Below are positions 25,701-33,432 of a stretch of DNA of 64,000 nt, in pieces. Both the position numbers and the translations under genes were made by a program. Position 1 is the stretch's first letter. The number at the start of each line of letters is the position of its first letter. Source of the stretch: Marinobacter oulmenensis (lineage in GTDB: Bacteria > Pseudomonadota > Gammaproteobacteria > Pseudomonadales > Oleiphilaceae); the NCBI RefSeq assembly GCF_014201735.1, contig NZ_JACHFE010000006.1:62001-126000 (forward strand). The letters run 5' to 3'. The notes below the pieces were generated by a model, which did not search any database, was not told where the DNA came from, and saw only the letters and a program-made list of their open reading frames with translations.

Positions 25701-27811
25701 TCTTCGGCTGCGATCAGGTTGTACGCAGCCTGTTGCACGCGGTCGTGCTGAAACCGGTAGTGCGGGTTCAGCGACAGCTTTTCATCCGGATGTCGGGCCA
25801 GTCGGTAGTCGCTGTGCAGGGGCAGCAGCGTGTACTGTTTGAGGGCCGCCAACAGGGCCTCGGCGGTCTGGGCCGTGGTGTGCTCATAGATGGCGGCCAG
25901 AGTCTGCAGGTTGAACGTGTTGCCGATGCAGGCGGCCAGTTGCAGGGCGTGCTGGGTTTCTTCCGGCAACTGGCGCAGGTTGTCCACCATGAATTCGACC
26001 ACATCGTGGCTGGCCCCGTTCCAGTTGTCCCGGTCCACCTGCCAGTGCCACTGGCCGCTGCCGGGATCGGACCAGATGGCGCCCTGGGTATGCAGTTGTC
26101 GCAGCAGCTCATTGGTGAAAAACGGATTGCCCCGGGCCCGGTGGAACAGCATGTCACTCAGTTCCCGGCTGGCTTGAGGTTCGCAGCGCAGGGCGTCTGC
26201 CACCAGGTGCTCGACGGAGCTCTGGTCCAGGGGACCGATCGGGATCTCATGGATACGCTGATGATCCTCGAGATCGTTCAGTAGGATTCTTAAAGGATGA
26301 CTGGGGCCGACTTCGTTGCTCCGGTAGGCTCCGATCAGCAGCAAATGGCTCTGGTCCCGTGAGGTGACGATACGGCGCAGCAGGTCCAGAGTCGGGGTGT
26401 CGCTCCACTGAAGGTCATCCAGGAACAGCACCACCGGGTGCCCGCTGTCGGCGAACACGCCCAGGAAGGCAGACAGCACAAGTTGCAGCCGGTTGCGGCT
26501 TTCCGCTGGCGGCAACTCGGTGACCGGAGGCTGTTCGCCGATAATCAGCGCCAGTTCCGGGACCAGGTCAATCACCAGGGCGCCGTTCGGCCCCAGAGCG
26601 CTTTTGAGCCGTTCCCGCCAACGGGCCAGCGTCAGTTCCGGCTCCAGCAACACCTGCTGGACCAGAGCCCGGAAGGTGGCGGCCAGCGCCGAGTAGGCCT
26701 CGCCATGCTGGAACTGGTCGAATTTGCTCTGTACCAGAAAGCCGCGCTCACGGATCTGGTAACGGTCGATTTCGTTGACCAGGGCCGACTTGCCGACGCC
26801 GGAATAGCCGTGAACGAGGCAGAATCGGGTTTCGCCTTCCACCGCCTCCTCGAACAGATCCAGCAGTTCCTTCAGCTCCCGGTCACGTCCATACAATGAT
26901 TGGGGAATCAGGAATTTCTGCAGATGATCTTTCTCGCCCAGTGCAAACGCCGGTAGGTCCTGGCCGTTGGCCAGGGCATCCGCACAGCGGGATAGATCAT
27001 GGAGCAGGCCTTCGCTGCTCTGATAGCGGTCTTCCGGAGACTTGGCCAGCAATTTCAGAACGATGTTTGACAGTGCCTCGGGCACTTCGGCGGACAACTT
27101 GCTGGGTGCCGGTGGAACCCGGCTGATGTGGCTGTGCACCCATTCCAGTGGCGTGGTCGCATTCAGGGGGCGTTGCCCGGTCAGCAGTTCGAACAGCACG
27201 ACGCCCAGTGAATAGTAGTCGGAGCGGTAGTCCAGATTGCGGTTCATGCGCCCGGTCTGTTCCGGGGAAATATAGGGCAGGGTGGCTTCGGGCTGGCTTG
27301 CCAGTTGTTTGGCCTGGCGTTCCTGACCGAGCTCGGAGGCGATGCTGAAGCCGGTCAGGGCGAGCCTGTCCTCATGCCGGTTCCAGAGCACATTGCGTGG
27401 AGTCAGTGCCTTATGGACGATGTCCCGGGTGTGGATGTCGCTGAGTATCCGGACCAGGCGCCGGGCGATATCCAGTACCTGGGATACCGACGGTCGGCCA
27501 CCGAGACTGTCATCCAGCAGGGAGGCCAATGAGTGATCGTAGAAGTCCGTGACCAGCGCCAGATTGCCACTGCCATAAGGCAGCAGAAGATGGACCTGGC
27601 GCACACCTTCCACGCCCTCAAGGCGGGAACAGATGCTAGCCTCGTGGTGCAGGGTCGCGACCTGTCGGCGGTCCGGGTATTCCGAGTCCAGCGTCTCAAT
27701 GGTGACATCGGCGCTGTCTGAGATGCGACGAGCATGATAGGCGATCCGCCCCGCGTGCCGCCACAGGCAGGAGAGGATGTTGAATCCGGGCAGCGGATGG
27801 TCGCTCTGCAT
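22766..27811 (-). CDS. Giant signalling fusion: kinase-like domain, AAA ATPase, helical repeats, GAF, GGDEF
   Basis: A 1681-residue cytoplasmic protein. Residues about 10-275 match a Ser/Thr kinase fold, but the key residues are changed: HKALTPRN replaces HRDLKPxN, TGF replaces DFG, and the N-lobe lysine is not seen; YISPEQTGRMNR and the C-lobe remain. Residues about 305-580 are an AAA_16-type ATPase with Walker A GYSGVGKSA (near 335) and Walker B LFLDDLQWSD (near 464). Residues about 600-1290 are helical repeats. A GAF domain lies near 1320-1475, a coiled coil near 1480-1510, and a GGDEF domain at the end with intact YGGEEF (near 1594), so cyclic di-GMP synthesis is likely. Related proteins couple STAND-type ATPases to output domains. 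It is followed by two genes upstream on the same strand (28550 and 29372). Confidence 0.9.
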   Translation of the reverse strand: MQSDHPLPGFNILSCLWRHAGRIAYHARRISDSADVTIETLDSEYPDRRQVATLHHEASICSRLEGVEGVRQVHLLLPYGSGNLALVTDFYDHSLASLLDDSLGGRPSVSQVLDIARRLVRILSDIHTRDIVHKALTPRNVLWNRHEDRLALTGFSIASELGQERQAKQLASQPEATLPYISPEQTGRMNRNLDYRSDYYSLGVVLFELLTGQRPLNATTPLEWVHSHISRVPPAPSKLSAEVPEALSNIVLKLLAKSPEDRYQSSEGLLHDLSRCADALANGQDLPAFALGEKDHLQKFLIPQSLYGRDRELKELLDLFEEAVEGETRFCLVHGYSGVGKSALVNEIDRYQIRERGFLVQSKFDQFQHGEAYSALAATFRALVQQVLLEPELTLARWRERLKSALGPNGALVIDLVPELALIIGEQPPVTELPPAESRNRLQLVLSAFLGVFADSGHPVVLFLDDLQWSDTPTLDLLRRIVTSRDQSHLLLIGAYRSNEVGPSHPLRILLNDLEDHQRIHEIPIGPLDQSSVEHLVADALRCEPQASRELSDMLFHRARGNPFFTNELLRQLHTQGAIWSDPGSGQWHWQVDRDNWNGASHDVVEFMVDNLRQLPEETQHALQLAACIGNTFNLQTLAAIYEHTTAQTAEALLAALKQYTLLPLHSDYRLARHPDEKLSLNPHYRFQHDRVQQAAYNLIAAEELPRMHLSIGQLMLKHAGGTATDDQLIDIVNHLNHGRALIVSADERLQLAQFNLRAGRRARLSSAYERGLSYLQIARESLPENAWGETPELMQNLAAEIQLCFYLTGRTEDADRWLEIMLDHAGSALHRADILSIRTRQNATLGRMSESIHAAIEGLALLGVDFTEHPTQQDIDRERQRVEEYLGRREIADLVNAPTIDDPATLTAMRLLMEIFAAAFLSGSNLFSYLVLKAANLALKRGNCPESAFAYAAYGMLLCGELDEPAVGFQYAKVGLAINERLDDLTLRARVIYVYAMFVHHWSNHWATLTPWFRKGIQAGYQSGDLLYLAYSAQDCVIWDPRMDLETARRLHEENLEIVRECAYQDSLDSGTLFLQMQRNFMGDTLSPYTLSSEDFDADKCLAQMYERRFMTGIANHHIYSAEINLLHGNDEQALHFVRKQDKLIKSAMSLPQLVRFYIVANLTLTTVYPAMDKQEQATTRQRLEQDLARMTRWADNCEANFRHLQWLMTAELERLDGHNEVALDYFDMAIDAARAGGFLHDEATACERAARHLLALGRKRSAEGYLRGAHGVYNRWGAQRKVDQMEEDFPVLREWRQVQVSQFGNQTDDLDLASVMKASREISGEMVLDQLLQKTMDILLENAGGQWGCLIVRNDGQFVVEAAIPPDPGPAPADIPDHSTLQDHQGNRIALPMSVISQVFQRDEAVVLHDASADGPYVNDPYTVHLRPRSILCVPIIRERFEAAVYMENNLADSVFTEERVELIRLLAAQASVAIENARLYTQVHNYSRTLEEKVAERTAELETLNAELQRLADRDGLTGVANRRSGDAYLQESWLRLRREHHPLSIIMLDVDHFKQFNDTYGHQMGDECLISVASTLQDQMHRSTDMVVRYGGEEFMLILPNTDHDGAMKVAENARLAIQALGSNADQSDSCAPITVSVGCATTIPDETIGAETLVYAADQALYQAKESGRNRIRVAS

Positions 27812-27836
27812 CGGGCGCGTCTCTCAGAGGCGGTTG

Positions 27837-28550
27837 TCAGGAAGGAAACAGGCGCCTGAAGGTGGCGCTGAAGTCTTCCCGGGCGGTTTCAAGCAGAGGT
27901 TGGCCGTGGCCGCAGAGCACGTGCTGGAATTCCAGCTCGCTCAGGCGGGTGAAGTCTTCCGCCTCGGGCTCGGCAGCCTGTAACCATACCGGGCCGATGT
28001 TGGCCGGAGTGAAAAAGCCCATTTCTTCCATCCGCTGTCGCGAGGCATCGCAGAAGTGCTCATCGGGGTTCAGCCAGTTCTGCAGGGCATCGCAGGCGAT
28101 CAGGATGCCGCCATCCCGGTTCAGATACAGCACCCCTTCCGGTATGTTGCTGGTGTGGAACTGGAAGACCGTGGCGCCGGGCAGCGGGGAGGCTCCGCCT
28201 TCGCCCAGAAGCTGTGCCGGTGTGCCGTCTTCCGGAGCAAGGCCCGGCATGACCCAGTACCGTGCCTGGTAACGGTCCAGATAGAAGGCATCGTCGCGGC
28301 CGTGCAGGGCACCCAGGCGGACCACGTCGGTGACTTTGCCCAGCTTGTCCAGTGCTGCCAATCCCTCATCGCTCAGCCTGACGGTGTTGATCAGGATCAG
28401 GCGCTCCCCGTCGCGGACGATGGTCATGTTCCGGCTGAAGTTCCAGTCCATATCCATGAGCACGGTTTCCATGGCGCCACTGACCAGAAAAACGTCCGGC
28501 AGAACCTCTTCAATCGCGTTGTGCGCCAGGGCGGGAGGGAAAGATGACAT
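27837..28550 (-). CDS. Metallo-beta-lactamase-fold-like protein without the metal motif
   Basis: A 237-residue protein whose strand pattern (VFLVSGAMETVLMDMDWNFSRNMTIVRDGERLILINTV) and later elements GILIACDALQNW and FQHVLCGHGQPL match the metallo-beta-lactamase fold seen in DUF4336-like proteins. The catalytic HxHxDH is missing: the expected place reads LGALHGRDDAFYLD. It may therefore not be a hydrolase, or may use another site. It lies 25 bases upstream of the giant signalling gene and 9 bases after the gamma-glutamylcyclotransferase-like gene, in one likely operon. Confidence 0.75.
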   Translation of the reverse strand: MSSFPPALAHNAIEEVLPDVFLVSGAMETVLMDMDWNFSRNMTIVRDGERLILINTVRLSDEGLAALDKLGKVTDVVRLGALHGRDDAFYLDRYQARYWVMPGLAPEDGTPAQLLGEGGASPLPGATVFQFHTSNIPEGVLYLNRDGGILIACDALQNWLNPDEHFCDASRQRMEEMGFFTPANIGPVWLQAAEPEAEDFTRLSELEFQHVLCGHGQPLLETAREDFSATFRRLFPS

Positions 28551-28559
28551 ACAGATTCC

Positions 28560-29372
28560 TCAATCCATGTGATAACTGTAACGCCCGATGTAGCGGTATT
28601 CCCTGGCGTACTCGTTCAGGTACGCGTTGAGATACTGCTTCTGGGCCTGGTTGAGGCGTCCGTGCCGGATGTCGTCCATGGTCTCGTCAGCATTGCTGCT
28701 GTCCAGCCGCTTGAGATGAAACAGGGTCATGTCCCTGCCACCAAAAAAACCTTTCAGAAACTCATGCAATGGTCGTGCCTCTGACATATCGAACACCGAC
28801 CCGTACAGGGCGGTGCACAGCGGCCGTTGTGCCAGTGAGTCCCGGTCAAAGGTCGGGTAGTCGCCCTCTGGCGGCACAAAAGCCGGATAGTCTCCGGGCT
28901 CGTGTATCGGCTGGTTGGCCAGTTCTTGAATATAGTCCCTGTCCAGGCCAGCGTGCCAGGCGCCGTCGAGAATGATGTTCAGATAACGGCGGCTGGGGCG
29001 GCAGCGATTGTCGATGAAGTCCGGCATGCCTATGTAGGTCAGTGCGCGGATGCCTGATTCGCTGCCGGTGTCCGGCCTGTGCGGTTTCACCACAACCTCT
29101 ATCCGGTCATAGCCATGGCCGTAGGCCTCGGCGTCATCCAGCCGTGCAAGCGCTTCGTCAGGGCACTCATGCAAAACACCGAGTACCCGGTCGGCTGGAT
29201 TGCCGGTGTGCTCAATATTGCCGACGCCGCCTTCGTGACGAAAAAAATGCTGCACATTGAAGCGCAGTCGCCAACCGCTCAGTACAGCACGCCGGGACGA
29301 GCGGGGTTCTACCCCCTTGGCCCTCAGCGAGGCCATGCTCATGTTGGACCCGAAACCGAAGTAATAGAACAT
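28560..29372 (-). CDS. Gamma-glutamylcyclotransferase-like protein
   Basis: A 270-residue protein with the family signature YFGFGSNM at residues 4-11 and a candidate catalytic Glu in LDDAEAYGHGYDR near residue 80. These enzymes release 5-oxoproline from gamma-glutamyl peptides such as glutathione degradation products. The domain covers about 1-150. A second half (about 150-270) has RRYLNIILDGAWHAGLD and an FxxYxxYAREYRY tail and is not a standard part of the short family. It ends 9 bases from the next gene and starts 8 bases after the phosphoesterase stop, so four genes (29381-32704 to 22766) may be co-transcribed. Confidence 0.82.
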   Translation of the reverse strand: MFYYFGFGSNMSMASLRAKGVEPRSSRRAVLSGWRLRFNVQHFFRHEGGVGNIEHTGNPADRVLGVLHECPDEALARLDDAEAYGHGYDRIEVVVKPHRPDTGSESGIRALTYIGMPDFIDNRCRPSRRYLNIILDGAWHAGLDRDYIQELANQPIHEPGDYPAFVPPEGDYPTFDRDSLAQRPLCTALYGSVFDMSEARPLHEFLKGFFGGRDMTLFHLKRLDSSNADETMDDIRHGRLNQAQKQYLNAYLNEYAREYRYIGRYSYHMD

Positions 29373-29380
29373 AGCACCAA

Positions 29381-32300
29381 TCAGCGGGTTTTAGGAAAAT
29401 CCTTGTCGTAGGGCACGGTCAGCGTCGGTGTATCCTTGCGGGCCTCATGCTCGGCGAAGACCGACTCGAATGTCGGTACGCTGGTTATCCGGTCCCCCAG
29501 TCCCCAGGTCGCCCGGGAAACGCCGTACCAATCCAGAAGTGTGGCGGCAAAGGAGGTGGCGTCGAAAGCCTGGCCGCTATCACTGCGCAGGACGGTCCGG
29601 GGCTTGATCCAGGGCGAGGCAAACACCGCCGGAACCCTGGGACCCATCAAGTCAAAGCCGAAGCCGTCGGCCATGTCTTTCGGCCAGGGCTTGCGCACGT
29701 AAGAGGGAGGCTGGTGATCAAACAGGCCGCCATTCTTGTCGAAGGTCACCACCAGCAGTGTTTTTTCCCAGACTTCCGGTTTGCTGCTCAGTGCCTGGTA
29801 GATGTCGTTGAGGGCGCGTTCGCCGGGAACAACGGACGCCAGTCCCTGGGACGATGAGCCCGGATGGTAGGAGGTGCAGTCCGCGCCCTCCCAGGCCGGT
29901 TCCAGATAACTGAAGCGGGGCAGGGAATTGTATTTGATGTCCTGGTAGAACTGCTGCAGTGGCGCAATCCATTCGGAACTGGGCAGGTCGTAGCCGTCAC
30001 TGGCATTGAGAACCGCCTTGGCCCAGGCGGCATCCACCTCGGGTATCTGTCCCTTGAGATAGAGCTGGTGGGTGAACACCGCCTTTTTCCAGAGAATGCT
30101 GTAATAGATTTTCCAGTCACGGTGGCCGTGGCTCCAGAGGGCTTTCCAGATGGATTGCCGGTGGGGGCTGTCGGGCCAGTCCTCATAGGGCTTGCCACCC
30201 TCCCAGGTGCCCAGCCGGTTATAGGCGGAGCCGCTGACCGAGAAGCCCCGGTTGACGTCGGTGCCCCCGGGCAGGGAACTGAACCAGTCATCACTGACGC
30301 CATAATGACTGGCCAGACCGTTGAGGACTGACAGTTGCTGGGGGGTGAAGCTGGAGAGAACCGCCGCGCTGTCCTGGTTCCAGGCAAAGCCATCCATGCC
30401 CGGTGTCTGTTTGCAGGCGTAGCCCTCATAGCCCCGGAACATCTGCATCAGTACATCGCTGTTGTCGTGCCAGGGGTCCTGGGCAGGGCCGCCCAGGACG
30501 AAATCGTTGCTCAGTTCTCCTTTCTGGTACTGACTGACGAGGGCTTCGGTGCCGTCCGGCAGGCGGTTGCTCATGGTGCTGTCCAGCCCCCGGAAACCGT
30601 CAGCCTGTGGGCCGATCCAGTTCAGGCTGTCTTTCTGCCCCCGCTCATAAAGCCAACCCAGAACGTTGTCGAACGAGCGGCTTTCGAGCATGTAGTAGAC
30701 CACGTGCTCGATTTTCCCGCGCATGAACTCGATGGTACCGGGCGTTTTGGCCCTGGTCTCATTCGCCGGTTGGCTGGGGATGGCGCCGAACAGGGAGGCG
30801 TGAGGTTCGAACCCTGCCGGCAATGGACAGGTGGCCACGGGCTCGTGCCCCAGGGGATTGGGGCTGGTCGCGTCGAAGTGCCAGATGTGACAGTCCCCGG
30901 CACTGTCGGCCGGCTTCCAGGTGACGACGTGATCACCGATGACGGCCATGGCATCGGTTTCGTCAATGGCCGACCACTGGCCTTCCTGGATGGTCGGCAG
31001 TGCCAGCGGTGGCGCGGATTGCGGGTCAAAGCTCCAGACCCGGTAGCTGCTGCCCTTGCGATCCAGCACATAATTGCCAATGGGGTAGAGTTCCCGGTCG
31101 GCGGCGATGTCCCGGAACCCGCCGCTCTTGAACTCGCCGGCAGACAGGCAGTCGTATTCCGCCTCGGGGTCAAAGCTCCAGAGCTGGTAACTGCGACGCC
31201 CGGCGGCGGGAATGATGCTCAGGACATAGCCCGGCAGCCCGATCAGTTCGATCTGGTTAAAACCCGCGCCGAAGTTGGGGCGGTAGTCGCCGAAGAATTT
31301 TTCCTTGTCCCAGGTGCCATAGGCCAGGGTTTCCTCTGCCAGGGGATTGCCGCTGTTGCGGTCATATCGAATCACCCGGTAGTCAATGGTGTCGTCGTCA
31401 GAGCCGGGCGGCGTCCATTCAATCAGGTAACCGCCGACCTGCATTAGCCGCCGGTTGGCGGGCACGGTGGCGTTGTCCGCCATGGGTATTTCCTGGAAGG
31501 CCTGGTTGGCCTCCGGGGTGAAGGCATAGGCCGTGTAACGGTCCGACGCCTGGTGTCGCATCAGGGCAAAGTCGTGAGCCTGGCTCTGGGCCTCGGTGGG
31601 GGTGAAGGAATTGTTGTCGAGGCTGAATTCCTCGTTCTGCTCTTTCATGATGTTGAGCAGGGCCTGTTCCTTGTCTTTGCGGACCGTGCCGCTATCGCGA
31701 TCCCAGCCCCATTGGGTTTCCAGGTCGGCCAGCACCTTGTGGGGATCATCCGAGGGATGCGCCGACATATGCGCCTGCCAGCCAGCGGCAATCAGGTCCT
31801 GACAGATGACGTGGATGGGCGGTGGATAGTCGCCGTTGGGCTTGCAGGCATCACTCAGGGGCAGGTCGGTGTCGTACAGGTATTCACTGGGGTGGTTGGC
31901 GCACAGGACCCAGGTTTTGGGGGCGGGCTCGTGAGCGCTGTCTTCGAGAACCGTCAGCTCAACAATATCCAGTGTGTCCGGGGTCTGCGCCAGTTTGAAG
32001 GCCTGGGCCAGCCATTTATGAACCGGTTCGCCATAGGCCACCATGGGCTGGGTCAGGTTGCCTCCGGTCTCCGGCAGTGGGCGCAGGTAGTTGCGCAACT
32101 GGGCTTTGGCGTAGGGAATAAAGTCTTCGTTGTAATCTGTCAGCGCCTCGCCGGCACCGCCCGGCGCAGCGATGGGCGCGACATCAACAATGCGTTCGAC
32201 GGTGGTATTGTCGGTACCGTTGAACCCGTTCTGCGCCAGCAGGCATTCCCAGCGCCGGTTCGTAGGGGAGTACAGGTAGTTCTTGTAGGTGAACGTTTCC

Positions 32301-32704
32301 AGGGGCGGAAAGTGGAGCAACTGGATGGATTTGACGTTGGCCATGGCCAGGCCGAACGGCAGCAGGAATTCCCAGTCCTTGCGGGCGTCGTAAGGGATGT
32401 CGTAATAGTTGCCGAGGGCTTCCCGCCCGGCGGCAATATAGCCGGGCACCAGCGTCTCGTAGGCGGAGACATCGTCGCAGGGACTGGTGATTTTCAACCG
32501 GTACTGCCCGTTGCCGTTGCGGTAGGCCTGCGCCCAGGACCCGTAGTACAGGTCCCGCTGGAGTGTCTGGCTGAACACGAAGGTGATGGCGTCCTCCAGC
32601 CGGGGGCTGTCGTCACCGAATCGGAAAAGGGCCTCTATTTCGTGGTGGTAGCCCAGGGGGATATCCACGCTGGTGCGCCGGGCGCTCGTCTGTGGGTTCA
32701 GCAC
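29381..32704 (-). CDS. Large phosphoesterase (phospholipase C/acid phosphatase family) with propeller-like repeats
   Basis: A 1107-residue protein beginning at GTG 32704, supported by AAGGAG 6 bases upstream; an upstream GTG gives 29 more residues without support. The phosphoesterase domain (PF04185 type) covers about 660-1100 and opens with VVYYMLESRSFDNVLGW, a variant of the usual ENRSFDxxLG motif. Later catalytic-looking segments are PHRQSIWKAL and VTFDKNGGLFDHQPP. About residues 420-620 hold four copies of a roughly 50-residue module of the form GYVL followed by YxVWSFDPxS, like propeller blades. The first 400 residues are unlike anything I recognise. There is no signal peptide, so export is unclear; substrates in this family are phospholipids or phosphomonoesters. 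Confidence 0.82.
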   Translation of the reverse strand: MLNPQTSARRTSVDIPLGYHHEIEALFRFGDDSPRLEDAITFVFSQTLQRDLYYGSWAQAYRNGNGQYRLKITSPCDDVSAYETLVPGYIAAGREALGNYYDIPYDARKDWEFLLPFGLAMANVKSIQLLHFPPLETFTYKNYLYSPTNRRWECLLAQNGFNGTDNTTVERIVDVAPIAAPGGAGEALTDYNEDFIPYAKAQLRNYLRPLPETGGNLTQPMVAYGEPVHKWLAQAFKLAQTPDTLDIVELTVLEDSAHEPAPKTWVLCANHPSEYLYDTDLPLSDACKPNGDYPPPIHVICQDLIAAGWQAHMSAHPSDDPHKVLADLETQWGWDRDSGTVRKDKEQALLNIMKEQNEEFSLDNNSFTPTEAQSQAHDFALMRHQASDRYTAYAFTPEANQAFQEIPMADNATVPANRRLMQVGGYLIEWTPPGSDDDTIDYRVIRYDRNSGNPLAEETLAYGTWDKEKFFGDYRPNFGAGFNQIELIGLPGYVLSIIPAAGRRSYQLWSFDPEAEYDCLSAGEFKSGGFRDIAADRELYPIGNYVLDRKGSSYRVWSFDPQSAPPLALPTIQEGQWSAIDETDAMAVIGDHVVTWKPADSAGDCHIWHFDATSPNPLGHEPVATCPLPAGFEPHASLFGAIPSQPANETRAKTPGTIEFMRGKIEHVVYYMLESRSFDNVLGWLYERGQKDSLNWIGPQADGFRGLDSTMSNRLPDGTEALVSQYQKGELSNDFVLGGPAQDPWHDNSDVLMQMFRGYEGYACKQTPGMDGFAWNQDSAAVLSSFTPQQLSVLNGLASHYGVSDDWFSSLPGGTDVNRGFSVSGSAYNRLGTWEGGKPYEDWPDSPHRQSIWKALWSHGHRDWKIYYSILWKKAVFTHQLYLKGQIPEVDAAWAKAVLNASDGYDLPSSEWIAPLQQFYQDIKYNSLPRFSYLEPAWEGADCTSYHPGSSSQGLASVVPGERALNDIYQALSSKPEVWEKTLLVVTFDKNGGLFDHQPPSYVRKPWPKDMADGFGFDLMGPRVPAVFASPWIKPRTVLRSDSGQAFDATSFAATLLDWYGVSRATWGLGDRITSVPTFESVFAEHEARKDTPTLTVPYDKDFPKTR

Positions 32705-32812
32705 AACCGTCTCCTTGTTTGTGGTTATTGATGCTGCCGGGCAGGGAGCGCCTCGGGTCTGTGTGCGGGCCTCAGTGGGCGGTTCGCCCACTGACAGTCC
32801 GGGTCGTCGGGA

Positions 32813-32956
32813 TTACATCGGGTGACCGAGCAGGCCAAGCACTCCGATCACAATGAGGTAGCCTGCTACGATGTAGTTAAGCAGCTTGGGAAACACCAGT
32901 ATGCCGATACCGGCGCCCAGGCTGATCAGGGGGGCGAGTTGGAGATGCAGTGTCAT
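32813..32956 (-). CDS. DUF3096 small membrane protein
   Basis: A 47-residue protein with two hydrophobic helices (about 9-24 and 27-44). It matches the DUF3096 pattern: MTLHLQLAPLISLGAGIGIL then FPKLLNYIVAGYLIVIGVLGL. ATG at 32956 is preceded by GGGAG. It lies between the phosphoesterase and the DUF3185 gene on the same strand. Function unknown; these two families often occur as tiny stress-related membrane proteins. Confidence 0.87.
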   Translation of the reverse strand: MTLHLQLAPLISLGAGIGILVFPKLLNYIVAGYLIVIGVLGLLGHPM

Positions 32957-32973
32957 AATGGCTCCCGGGCTAT

Positions 32974-33177
32974 CTATTTCTTGAGGAAGGTCAGGAAAAC
33001 TCCGGCGACCGCAGCCGCAGCGCCACCGATCAGGTACCACATGGTTTCGTCGGAAAAACGGCCGGTCAGGGTTTCGGTCACCTGGCCCCCGAGGGATTGG
33101 GTGGACTGGTAGCCGAAGTAGAGCAGGCCAATGCCGACCACAAGCAGAATGATACCGACAAGTCTGGTGCTTCCCAT
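32974..33177 (-). CDS. DUF3185 small membrane protein
   Basis: A 67-residue protein with two helices (about 4-24 and 45-65). It matches DUF3185: the pattern GIILLVVGIGLLYFGYQSTQ, then a periplasmic linker with FSDETMWYLIGGAAAAVAG. ATG at 33177 has AAGGAAT about 8 bases upstream, and the 75 bases of open frame before it are unsupported. It is followed 17 bases later by the DUF3096 gene, so the two probably form one transcript. Function unknown. Confidence 0.87.
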   Translation of the reverse strand: MGSTRLVGIILLVVGIGLLYFGYQSTQSLGGQVTETLTGRFSDETMWYLIGGAAAAVAGVFLTFLKK

Positions 33178-33307
33178 TAATGGATTCCTTGTGAATGAAG
33201 TTGATTGTCTTTCAGTCCTGTTAAGACTGACACCTGAAGCGCCGACCAGCAAGAAAGGTTTTATTTCCTAATGGTAAACTTTCCGAACATAATTTGGCTC
33301 TGTTCGC

Positions 33308-33334
33308 TCAAGTTTGGGGGATTGAACCCGATAA
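33308..33334 (+). promoter_or_regulatory. Sigma-28 (FliA) promoter for the chemoreceptor gene
   Basis: TCAAGTTT (33308-33315), an 11-base spacer and CCCGATAA (33327-33334) match the FliA consensus TAAAGTTT-N11-GCCGATAA at all but two positions with exact spacing. It lies about 100 bases before the PAS chemoreceptor ATG at 33433. FliA promoters drive motility and chemotaxis genes, which fits the product. Confidence 0.75.
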
Positions 33335-33432
33335 AAATACTGAGGCATAAATCAGGGATTTCCTGAACCGTTTTTCAGTGGGTGTTCGTATTACGATACC
33401 GACTCTATCGGCTTACTAAAGGCGTGCTGTTA

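Noticed and set aside
27837..28550. Active metallo-beta-lactamase
   Set aside because: The HxHxDH motif is absent, so I call only the fold.
30801..30825. GGTTCGAACCC, like a tRNA T-loop
   Set aside because: It lies inside the phosphoesterase gene, and no acceptor stem, anticodon arm or CCA-type end pairs around it on either strand.
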